Shown here: positions 1 to 6,138 of the stretch, piece by piece
Layout of the letters: the number at the start of each line of letters is the position of its first letter
Numbering within the stretch: the first letter of the stretch is position 1
Source of the DNA: JBBAEA01 sp041656175
Lineage (GTDB): Bacteria > Myxococcota_A > Bradymonadia > UBA4248
Assembly (NCBI GenBank): GCA_041656175.1
Contig: JBBAEA010000019.1
Location: forward strand, 1-33,160
DNA: 33,160 bases
Direction of reading: 5' to 3'
Translations under genes and position numbers: made by a program
The notes under the pieces: generated by a model
Told to the model about the DNA's origin: nothing
Seen by the model: the letters and a program-made list of their open reading frames with translations, nothing else
Database searches by the model: none

Positions 1-45
1 CGGCCTCAGCCGCGACCAATCGCTGACATCCATGTCGCGATTGAA

Positions 46-116
46 GGGGAGGGGGGTACGGGGGGAAACATCTTTTCTTTGGCACAAAGAAAAGGGTTTG
101 CCCCGTGCAAAGCTCT
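46..116 (+). repeat. Family-3 intergenic hairpin element, copy 1
   Basis: A G-rich head (46-65) is followed by a perfect 10-bp stem with a 3-base loop (CTTTTCTTTG at 72-81, CAAAGAAAAG at 85-94), then a GGTTT-CCCC stretch and the tail GTGCAAAGCTCT (105-116). The same order (G-run, AAAC, TTTTCTT hairpin, GGTTTT, CCC, GCAAAGCTCT) recurs at 1574-1642, and parts of it at 28745-28850. Function is unknown; a mobile or structured intergenic element is inferred from the recurrence. Confidence 0.5.
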
Positions 117-153
117 CCGTATTCCATTTGGGCAAAATAATTTCCAAAATTGC

Positions 154-182
154 TTTACAATTGACTATCACTTGAGTATAAG
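154..182 (+). promoter_or_regulatory. Sigma-70 promoter for the CAU tRNA
   Basis: A -35 box TTTACA (154-159) and a -10 box TATAAG (177-182) are separated by exactly 17 bases. Each box matches five of six consensus positions. Transcription would begin near 189, about 45 bases before the mature tRNA end. No competing gene lies between promoter and tRNA. Confidence 0.72.
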
Positions 183-234
183 GCGCGAGTTAGACGTGCA
201 TTGCGCATTTGTGCGCATTAGCATGTTGATGTAG

Positions 235-308
235 GGGCTCATAGCTCAATCGGTTAGAGCAACCGACTCATAATCGGTTGGTTCCAGGTTCAAGTCCTGG
301 TGGGCCCA
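235..308 (+). tRNA. tRNA with CAU anticodon (elongator Met, or Ile2)
   Basis: All four arms can be drawn. The acceptor GGGCTCA pairs with TGGGCCC (one G-T pair) and A308 is the discriminator. The D stem is GCTC/GAGC, the anticodon stem ACCGA/TCGGT carries loop CTCATAA, and the T stem is CCAGG/CCTGG. The gene is 74 bases without an encoded CCA, since ACG follows, so CCA must be added by nucleotidyltransferase. A CAU anticodon fits elongator Met or the lysidine-modified Ile2; sequence alone does not settle which. It is not the initiator, because position 1 pairs with 72 and the anticodon stem lacks the three consecutive G-C pairs; the initiator is at 9470-9543. Confidence 0.93.
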
Positions 309-419
309 CGTTTTTTGGGATGAGATTCATGTTTTTGGCTCGCATAGGCTGCGTCAATTTTGCTTTGGACATAAGGAAGATCACCCGAAACTATACGAAA
401 GATACCATCATTATTCATT

Positions 420-455
420 AGCCCGTGTCATTGCGTATGACAGGGCTTTTTTTTT
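420..455 (+). terminator. Rho-independent terminator
   Basis: The stem AGCCC-GTGTCAT / ATGACA-GGGCT with loop TGCGT is followed by a run of nine T. It would end the tRNA transcript and insulate the zinc-ribbon gene that starts 30 bases later. Confidence 0.8.
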
Positions 456-484
456 GTTTATAACCAACGCAGAGGATTAAGGCT

Positions 485-1210
485 TTGAAAGAACAACTCG
501 AAATGCTTGTACAGCTACAGTTGATCGACCTCGAACAAGAAAACCTACGACAAGATGTCGAAGATAAACGAAAAAAGGTAGAAGATACCGAAGCGATGCT
601 CAGTGAGCTTGTAGAAGAGCTGGAGGCCTACAAAGAGAAGTTCGAGGATACGCAAAAACTTGCTAGATCCAAGAAACTTGAGCTTGAGGAGGTTAAAAAA
701 GGGCTCGAAACCGCGAATTCAAAAATTTTGGCGGTCACGAACTCCCGAGACTACGCATCAGCAGAGAGGGAAGTGGAGAACTTTAACAAAATGCTCGCCC
801 AGATTGAAGACGAGATCCACCAATTGAAAGCTGCGATTGCTGAGGGAGAAGCGAGGATCGAGGCACAAAACAAGGCAGTGAAGGAACTCGAAAAAGAAAT
901 TAAAAAACAACGCGATGGCGTTGAGAAGAGTGCAGCAGCCATCACGGGGAAAATCGATAGTTTGCAAGAAAGCAGCAAGAAGATTGCCAAGCAAGTCACT
1001 CCCCAAATACTCGCGAGATACCGCTTCATTCGCAGCAGACGTGCAGGAGTCGCAGTCGTTTCGGCTAACGACGGCACTTGCTCTGGTTGTCACATGAAGC
1101 TGCAACCACAAGCGTTTATACAACTACAAAAGCAAACAACACTTGAGTGTTGCCAAAACTGCCAGCGCATCTTGTATTTTGAAGCACAAGAGCTACAAGC
1201 GCACGCGTAA
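485..1210 (+). CDS. C4-type zinc ribbon protein with long coiled coil (DUF164 family)
   Basis: The 241-residue protein has an N-terminal two thirds (about residues 5-170) rich in Glu, Lys and Leu heptads, i.e. a long antiparallel coiled coil. A C-terminal zinc ribbon follows, with C199-x2-C202 and C223-x2-C226 about 20 residues apart. This is the architecture of the C4 zinc-ribbon family typified by Helicobacter HP0958 and chlamydial CT398. Those proteins bind RNA or partner proteins linked to RpoN and flagella; the role in this organism is not known. The start is TTG at 485, preceded by AGAGG at 471-475 with nine-base spacing and no better ATG. An extra Cys222 sits beside Cys223. The gene stands alone, behind a terminator and before a 520-base gap. 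Confidence 0.88.
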   Translation: MKEQLEMLVQLQLIDLEQENLRQDVEDKRKKVEDTEAMLSELVEELEAYKEKFEDTQKLARSKKLELEEVKKGLETANSKILAVTNSRDYASAEREVENFNKMLAQIEDEIHQLKAAIAEGEARIEAQNKAVKELEKEIKKQRDGVEKSAAAITGKIDSLQESSKKIAKQVTPQILARYRFIRSRRAGVAVVSANDGTCSGCHMKLQPQAFIQLQKQTTLECCQNCQRILYFEAQELQAHA

Positions 1211-1730
1211 AAGCTGTTTCAAGCCAAACAAATCTGAGGCGTAGCCGAGTGCAAGGCGAGTTGATGCCCATAGGGCATTGTTGCATGCGAACAAAGAGCA
1301 TTTGTCTAGGCCTGAGCTGTATGTGCTGAGCTATGTTTTAGCGATAGCATGGTAGAATATCAATGATAATCCAAACTTGTAACACGCATCTTGTAGAACA
1401 GTGAGCTTCGCGCGATTCAAAATGGTGAATTGAATTTCAAAAAACGGCGCAATCTTTAAGCAAAATAAGAGCATTTGTAGAGAAGTAAAATTTCAGAACT
1501 CTAGTAAACTTAGAACAAAATTGGTAAACATTTAGTTTATGCAACAATAGGCTAAAACGATGGCTTTCTTTGGGTAAGGGGGGGGGCAGGGAATGAACTT
1601 TTCTTGCGCAAGAAGAAAAGGTTTTCACCCGCGCAAAGCTCTTGAATGTTTATACTTTAGCGATTCATGCGTTTTTGCCTTCCATTATTTCGTCGCTAGT
1701 TAAACTTGCTCTCACTTCCACGGAGACGAC
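1211..1730. other. 520-base intergenic region, no gene seen
   Basis: No reading frame here has a convincing start or family signature. It holds the family-3 element at 1574-1642 and a short inverted repeat GATGCCC-ATA-GGGCATT (about 1262-1279). A stretch near 1255-1300 shares GAGTTGATG and CATGCGAACAA with 33083-33145 at the other end of the window. No clear terminator for the upstream gene was found. Confidence 0.6.
1574..1642 (+). repeat. Family-3 intergenic hairpin element, copy 2
   Basis: A G-run of nine precedes an 8-bp stem (CTTTTCTT at 1598-1605, AAGAAAAG at 1613-1620), then GGTTTT, CACCC and GCGCAAAGCTCT. Copy 1 at 46-116 has the same block order and the same tail. The hairpin loop and adjacent stem bases differ between copies while pairing is kept. 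Confidence 0.5.
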
Positions 1731-3152
1731 ATGTTAGATGTATTGAATGAGCTGCTACCTATATTTTTGCTCCTAGGAGTCACCGCATTGGTACTATGGC
1801 GCCTGCCCAAAATCGACTTGGGTCACAGCGCAGCCTTCCTAAGACGACGTCGCCTAAACTGGGTAACCTTAGGTTTTACCTATGCATTCTTGTATTTTGG
1901 ACGCTATAACCTCTCGGTTGCCAAAACAGAACTCGACGCTCAGGGTTTGATGTCCAACGAAATTTTTGGCAATATTTTCGCCGTCGGTTCCATCGTCTAT
2001 GGCTGTAGCTTCCTCATCAACGGTCCACTTTGCGATCGCTTTGGCGGGCGCATTACCATCATTATTGCGGCCATTGGCGCCTCCATCGCTAACCTCCTCA
2101 TGGGGCTCTTTCTCATCTACCGAGAATCCATCGGCGTCGATCTCCCCCTAGCATTCACCGTGCTTTACGCCATCAACATGTACTTCCAAAGCTTTGGCGC
2201 CGTGTCGATTGTCAAGGTCAACTCCGCTTGGTTCCACGTCCGCGAGCGCGGCATGATCGGCGGCATATTCGGCATTCTCATCTCGCTTGGGCTCTACTTC
2301 GCCTACGACTGGAACAGAATGATCCTAGACCACGCTGGGGTCAATTACGTATTTTTAATCCCAAGCGCCGTACTTCTACTCATGTTTTTCGTTGCCATCT
2401 TTATCGTACGCGATACTCCCAGCCGCGCAGGTCACGAAGACTTCAACACAGCTGACGCCACCAGCGACTACGATGGTCCGCCCATGCGCCCCATTGAGGT
2501 CTTCAAAAAACTCCTCACAAATCCCATCATCCTTACCATCGCCGCCATCGAATTCTGCTCTGGCTTCATCCGCAACGCTATCATGCAGTGGGGGCCCACC
2601 GTCTCCAAACTCGTCCCCGTTCACTCCGACGACTTCGTCTTCCAAAACTGGGGCATGGTCAGCTGCATCGCTGGCATACTCTCCGGCATGTTCGCTGGCG
2701 TCATCTCCGACTACGTCTTTAAATCGCGACGCGGTCCCGTCGCAGCCATCCTTTACGCTGGCCTACTCGCTGGCTGTGTCGTACTCTTTTTCGTACTCGA
2801 TAACTTCCTATTTGGCATCACTTTCGCGTTCATGAGTCTGTGCGTCATCGGCGTGCACGGCATGCTCTCTGGCACTGCGACCATGGACTTTGGTGGCTCC
2901 AAAAACGCTGGCATCGCCACGGGCGTCATTGACGCATGCGTATACCTTGGCTCCGGCCTCCAAGCCTTCGTACTGGGGCGCCTCCTACCAGACGCCGCCG
3001 CCGATGGCCGCGAATTCGCCGCAAACCCTGAGAACTGGTACACTTGGCCACTCGCCATGCTCCCCTTCATCGTTATTGGACTCATATTTAGCATCAAAAT
3101 TTGGAACGCCACGGTCGAAAAATCCAAGGAACCTCAAGCGCTTAGCGCCTAA
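1731..3152 (+). CDS. MFS transporter, organophosphate:phosphate antiporter (OPA)-like
   Basis: The 473-residue integral membrane protein has about 12 hydrophobic segments plus an extra N-terminal one (residues 6-24). The first core helix carries the GRYNLSVAK motif, resembling the RYN segment of GlpT/UhpT-type carriers. The loop after the next pair of helices has the MFS motif PLCDRFGGR. The late segment around DFGGSKNAGIATG followed by YLGSGLQ is also typical of the OPA branch. Substrates in this family are phosphorylated three-carbon compounds or sugar phosphates exchanged for phosphate; the substrate here cannot be assigned. The start is ATG at 1731, with a GGAG-type site in CACGGAGACGAC directly before it. 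A palindromic element (3181-3327) lies 28 bases behind the stop. Confidence 0.85.
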   Translation: MLDVLNELLPIFLLLGVTALVLWRLPKIDLGHSAAFLRRRRLNWVTLGFTYAFLYFGRYNLSVAKTELDAQGLMSNEIFGNIFAVGSIVYGCSFLINGPLCDRFGGRITIIIAAIGASIANLLMGLFLIYRESIGVDLPLAFTVLYAINMYFQSFGAVSIVKVNSAWFHVRERGMIGGIFGILISLGLYFAYDWNRMILDHAGVNYVFLIPSAVLLLMFFVAIFIVRDTPSRAGHEDFNTADATSDYDGPPMRPIEVFKKLLTNPIILTIAAIEFCSGFIRNAIMQWGPTVSKLVPVHSDDFVFQNWGMVSCIAGILSGMFAGVISDYVFKSRRGPVAAILYAGLLAGCVVLFFVLDNFLFGITFAFMSLCVIGVHGMLSGTATMDFGGSKNAGIATGVIDACVYLGSGLQAFVLGRLLPDAAADGREFAANPENWYTWPLAMLPFIVIGLIFSIKIWNATVEKSKEPQALSA

Positions 3153-3180
3153 GAATTTTTTTCTTTTTCCTTTGATGGAA

Positions 3181-3327
3181 GGGGGCCTAGCGGCCCCCTA
3201 CGCGCAAGCTTCCCTCAAAATTCGCCAAATGTCGCATTACGCCGTGCGTTGTATTTGCTAATCGCTCATCCAACGCACGGCGTGCGCCATTGGGCGAATT
3301 TTTTGGGTGATCTTGCGCTACCCCCCC
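3181..3327 (-). repeat. Family-1 REP/BIME-like palindromic element, copy A
   Basis: A short hairpin GGGGGC-ctagcg-GCCCCC (3181-3198) is followed by a long imperfect palindrome from GCGCAAG (3202-3208) to CTTGCGC (3312-3318). Its arms are nearly 50 bases and its loop lies near 3252-3270; it ends in C7. Read on the minus strand, GTAG stands at the foot of both hairpins. It follows the MFS stop codon by 28 bases. The rest of 3153-3453 holds only a T-rich run and no gene. Confidence 0.8.
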
Positions 3328-3453
3328 ATGAATGGCTTTTGACTCGGTACTTAGCGCCAGCAAAGCCGATTTTTAAGGGCAAGATAGCCGAAACGTTCAG
3401 CCCAAAACTTTAGTTTATGACAACATTAAACCCCAAATTTGCCATTTTCCCCT

Positions 3454-4215
3454 ATGAAAGCAAAAGAATTAGCCAAAGCTGCAAAAATATTATCAAAGTA
3501 CAAGTCAAGCACTCGCCTAAACTACGACGAGAGACTCCGCAATAAAATAGTGCAAGCCGCCCTCCTCGATGATGATCATATTTTAGAGGAAATTTGCGCC
3601 GAGATCGCTACAGCTGAAGAAGGCGATATGCATCTTATGCGGGCGTTCAATAATTGTATGCCGCTCGCAAACCCCTGGGCTCTAAAACTCGCAAAATACC
3701 TCTACTTTAGCGCAAAATCGCTCGAAGAGAGCTTTAAAGTCGTAAAACTCACACAAGCCCTCCATAGCGTCCGCGATTCGCTCCCAGAGCTTGGCTGGCT
3801 CTGCGGCGAAGCAACGCGTTGTCTTAAGGATTTGGCCAAAAACCAGAGTGACGAAGATCGCGAAAACTACCTCAAGCTCTTACTCGCCCTTACACGCGCA
3901 GAGCTGCGCACGGACGCTAACGCAGAAACATTGATTCACGATATAGCGCCGCTACGCGTCAATATTCTTAGCAAAGCCGAAGAAATTGCATTTAAACAAA
4001 GTTTTTATGAAGCCAAAAACGATTGGGAGCAGCGCTCTGCCGCACTTTTTATGCTCTCTGCTAACAGAGACATCCCCTATAGAGAGAGTCTCGACTTCAT
4101 CGATGAAGCCTATCATAGTTTTCCGCTCGAAGCGCTAAAAGCCCTCGAAGCGCTATCCATACTCGTGGAAACGGACTTTAGTAAGGCTTATGACGACGTT
4201 ATTGATGAGGAATGA
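3454..4215 (+). CDS. Unrecognised alpha-helical protein
   Basis: The protein has about 253 residues, almost entirely predicted helix, rich in Ala, Leu, Glu and Lys, with no signal peptide or membrane segment. Amphipathic helices recur throughout (for example ALKLAKYLYFSAKSLEESF and the repeated EALKALEALS near the C-terminus), which suggests a helical-repeat or solenoid scaffold. No catalytic motif is visible, and I do not recognise the family. The ATG at 3454 is chosen; a TTG at 3439 in the same frame would add five residues (MPFSP), and neither has a convincing ribosome-binding site. Its neighbours (a transporter upstream, an ECF sigma factor converging from downstream) say little about its job. 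Confidence 0.7.
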   Translation: MKAKELAKAAKILSKYKSSTRLNYDERLRNKIVQAALLDDDHILEEICAEIATAEEGDMHLMRAFNNCMPLANPWALKLAKYLYFSAKSLEESFKVVKLTQALHSVRDSLPELGWLCGEATRCLKDLAKNQSDEDRENYLKLLLALTRAELRTDANAETLIHDIAPLRVNILSKAEEIAFKQSFYEAKNDWEQRSAALFMLSANRDIPYRESLDFIDEAYHSFPLEALKALEALSILVETDFSKAYDDVIDEE

Positions 4216-4280
4216 GGAAGAGAGAATTTTAGCTTTTATGGAACGGAGCGAGACTGCTTGCGGGGGAAGAGCAGCAAAAT

Positions 4281-4318
4281 AAAAAAACGCGCCTCCACCA
4301 TCCTTGGTTTCAGCGCGT
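4281..4318 (-). terminator. Rho-independent terminator of the ECF sigma gene
   Basis: Read on the minus strand, ACGCGC pairs with GCGCGT, and an inner ACCA pairs with TGGT. A run of seven T follows. It lies about 30 bases beyond the sigma gene's stop codon. Confidence 0.7.
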
Positions 4319-4346
4319 ACTCTTGGAGGAGAGTATGAGAAAAATT

Positions 4347-4925
4347 TTATGCTGCCACTTCTGCGTAGCCATAGCCCGCGGCGTAGTCCGCTAAATGTTT
4401 ACGCATGAGTTTACGACCCCTAAATAGCCTGCTCATCACCGTCCCGATGGGACAGTCGATTTTTTCGGCTATTTCTTTGTAAGAGAGGTCTTGAAGATCC
4501 GCCATCACGACGATTTGGCGGAAATCTTCGGGTATAGCCTCCATTGCGGCTAAGACTTCGTCGCTAAATACATGTTTGTCAAAGAGCACTTCGCTGTAGA
4601 TGTCATAGACATTGCTCTCGTCTGCGGCCACCGACTCCATATCGAAATCTTCATCGCTCGCCAAAAATGTACGCTCTCGCTGTTTACGCCGATAGCGATT
4701 GATAAAAGCGTTGGTGACGATCTTTAATAACCACGCCTTGCAATTCGTACCGAGTTCGTATTTATCAAAGTTCTTATACGCCTTGATGAGCGCATCTTGT
4801 ACAAGATCTTCAGCATCTTTTTCGTTCTTCGTTAACTTGAGCGCTAAACCATACATCGCATTCCTGTGGCTAAGTGCCTCTAGCTCAAAAATCTCGTTCT
4901 TACTGTTCGTATTCAACTTTAACAT
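4347..4925 (-). CDS. ECF-type RNA polymerase sigma factor (sigma-70 family)
   Basis: The 192-residue protein has only regions 2 and 4. Region 2 (about residues 15-85) contains DAEDLVQDALIKAYKNF and the helix KAWLLKIVTNAFINRYRR. Region 4 (about 130-185) contains the helix-turn-helix LSYKEIAEKIDCPIGTVMSRLFRGRK. The pattern resembles the SigR/RpoE-like (ECF12) group. That group usually has a zinc-binding anti-sigma gene directly downstream; here a terminator and a converging gene follow, so no partner is adjacent. The start is ATG at 4925 because AGGAG at 4932-4936 sits six bases before it; the longer frame to 4961 would overlap the hairpin in the leader. The leader has a near-consensus sigma-54 site (4981-4999). 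Confidence 0.9.
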   Translation of the reverse strand: MLKLNTNSKNEIFELEALSHRNAMYGLALKLTKNEKDAEDLVQDALIKAYKNFDKYELGTNCKAWLLKIVTNAFINRYRRKQRERTFLASDEDFDMESVAADESNVYDIYSEVLFDKHVFSDEVLAAMEAIPEDFRQIVVMADLQDLSYKEIAEKIDCPIGTVMSRLFRGRKLMRKHLADYAAGYGYAEVAA

Positions 4926-4950
4926 GCCAAACTCCTGTAACTGATACTGC

Positions 4951-4968
4951 GTAAGCCCCAAGGCTTAC
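4951..4968 (-). promoter_or_regulatory. Stem-loop at the 5' end of the sigma-factor mRNA
   Basis: A perfect 7-bp stem (GTAAGCC / GGCTTAC, 4-base loop) lies just downstream of the predicted start of transcription (~4972) and 15 bases before the ribosome-binding site. It could stabilise the transcript or be a protein site; that is inference. Confidence 0.5.
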
Positions 4969-4980
4969 TTGCTTATGACT

Positions 4981-4999
4981 AATGCAGCTTCCGTGCCAA
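4981..4999 (-). promoter_or_regulatory. Sigma-54 (-24/-12) promoter for the ECF sigma gene
   Basis: The minus strand reads TTGGCACGGAAGCTGCATT. GG (4997-4996) and GC (4985-4984) are ten bases apart, as required for RpoN promoters. The 17-base consensus YTGGCACGRNNNTTGCW is matched at all fixed positions but one (C for T just before TGC). Transcription would begin near 4972, giving a 47-base leader to the ATG at 4925. Activation would need an enhancer-binding protein, which is not encoded in this window. Confidence 0.72.
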
Positions 5000-5086
5000 G
5001 TTTTATGTTTTAGTTGAATGTGGCGTGTTTACTAGCTTTCCTGTAAAGCTGTTTAAATTTCGCGTTAAAATTCTTTGGGTTAAAGT

Positions 5087-5130
5087 ATGTTATTTGCGTA
5101 TTTACGTTTTTAACATATTTAATATATGTT
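5087..5130 (-). promoter_or_regulatory. Nested inverted repeats, possible enhancer-binding site
   Basis: AACATAT and ATATGTT (5112-5118, 5124-5130) form an inverted repeat, and ATGTTA/TAACAT (5087-5092, 5111-5116) form another that overlaps it. They lie roughly 115-160 bases upstream of the predicted sigma-54 transcription start, the usual distance for an upstream activating site. They are also just past the AMIN gene's stop codon, but there is no T-run, so a terminator is less likely. Confidence 0.35.
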
Positions 5131-5151
5131 TTTCGTATACATGTTTAGTGC

Positions 5152-5835
5152 TCAGCCTGCTCCTCCCGCCATCGTTACGCTGACATAAATAAACTCTCCG
5201 TTTTGCGTTACGCGATAAGAGTAAGGCTCGTTAAACTCAATTTTGATACGTAAAGATTTTCCCTTCTTTTGGGCTTGAGCCGATTTAAAGGGGGAGTTGA
5301 AGTAAGACATATCGAGGTTACGGCGGTTATTGGCGACTTTAGCACCGACGTTTGGCAGCTCGATGTAAATTTCGCGCGCATTTTCGGAAGTAACGACGTT
5401 GTAGTTTGTGGGCTGTGTGGTTTGGATGAAAATTTTGTGCTCATTGCCTTCGATGAGAAAGCCTATCCACGAAAGTTGTAGCCCTGCGTTGGCAAAGATA
5501 GCCGCGTTTTGGGCTACGTTGTTTTTGGGCGGCACAACGCCTTTGTAGCTCGGGTTATCCTTGTTTACTGGGCTTTGGGCGCGTACGGGCTGCGGGCTAG
5601 GAGCGGTGGGTGGGGTATTTATCGCGTGTGTTATCCTCGAAATTTTACCTTGTCCTTGTCCGCTGAGCTGTGCGGGTTCCGAATTATTTGCGTTAACGTT
5701 AGGGGTTTCTTGCACTATTGGCGGTGCTGGCATGCCAGGGATGTACAAAATTTGGGGGTTTGACGAATCCTGCGAAAGAGCAGTAGTCGAAACACTAAAA
5801 CTAAGGGCGGCAAGAATATAGAATAAGCGCTTCAT
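5152..5835 (-). CDS. Exported AMIN-domain-like protein
   Basis: The 227-residue protein starts at the ATG at 5835, with GAGG about seven bases upstream; a longer frame to 5868 lacks such a site. Residues 1-22 (MKRLFYILAALSF...) form a signal peptide. A Pro/Asn/Gln-rich low-complexity linker (about 25-110) follows. The C-terminal 100 residues form a beta-rich domain with patterns such as IFIQTTQPTNYNVV, REIYIELPNV and SLRIKIEFNEPYSYRV, which resemble the AMIN domain of PilQ and AmiC. AMIN domains bind periplasmic targets, often peptidoglycan or septal structures. No secretin or amidase domain follows, so it would act as a stand-alone binding module. It is co-directional with the TonB-receptor run but separated from it by a palindromic element. 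Confidence 0.7.
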   Translation of the reverse strand: MKRLFYILAALSFSVSTTALSQDSSNPQILYIPGMPAPPIVQETPNVNANNSEPAQLSGQGQGKISRITHAINTPPTAPSPQPVRAQSPVNKDNPSYKGVVPPKNNVAQNAAIFANAGLQLSWIGFLIEGNEHKIFIQTTQPTNYNVVTSENAREIYIELPNVGAKVANNRRNLDMSYFNSPFKSAQAQKKGKSLRIKIEFNEPYSYRVTQNGEFIYVSVTMAGGAG

Positions 5836-5980
5836 CGCTTGACCTCGCAAAAACTGGTTTTGGCACAAGAGCTGTAGGCCGTCCTAGCAAGACAAAGTAC
5901 AGCACCATAATATATCATAATGCAGCAATCATAGCTGTCGAGTTTTTGGCATAGGCGAGTGGCATTGCAGCTTGCAGAGT

Positions 5981-6124
5981 GGGGGGTAGCGCAAGATCGC
6001 CCGAAAAAAGCGCCCAATGACGCACGCCGTGCGTTGGATGAGCGTTTAGCGAATACAACGCACGGCGTAATGCGGCATTTGGCGAATTTTGAGGGAAGCT
6101 TGCGCGTAGGGGGTGTTAACCCCC
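5981..6124 (+). repeat. Family-1 REP/BIME-like palindromic element, copy B
   Basis: The element runs G6, GTAG, a long hairpin from GCGCAAG (5989-5995) to CTTGCGC (6099-6105), GTAG (6106-6109), then the short hairpin GGGGG-tgttaa-CCCCC (6109-6124). Its inner stem (GCCGTGCGTTG / CAACGCACGGC) is identical to copy A. It directly follows the TonB-receptor stop codon (TAG at 6141-6139), in the same orientation relative to the gene as copies A and D. The rest of the 5836-6138 gap holds AT-rich sequence but no gene. Confidence 0.82.
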
Positions 6125-6138
6125 TAGCCAAAAAATCA

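Noticed and set aside
1437..1628. 63-codon minus-strand frame in the 1211-1730 gap
   Set aside because: It covers the family-3 hairpin, has no ribosome-binding site and shows no family likeness.
5955..5975. Second sigma-54 promoter (GTGGCATTGCAGCTTGCA, plus strand)
   Set aside because: GG and GC are eleven bases apart instead of ten, and no plus-strand gene lies downstream.
5981..6124. Integron attC site
   Set aside because: Long imperfect palindromes with conserved ends recall attC, but the ends lack the RYYYAAC/GTTRRRY core sites and there is no integrase or cassette layout.
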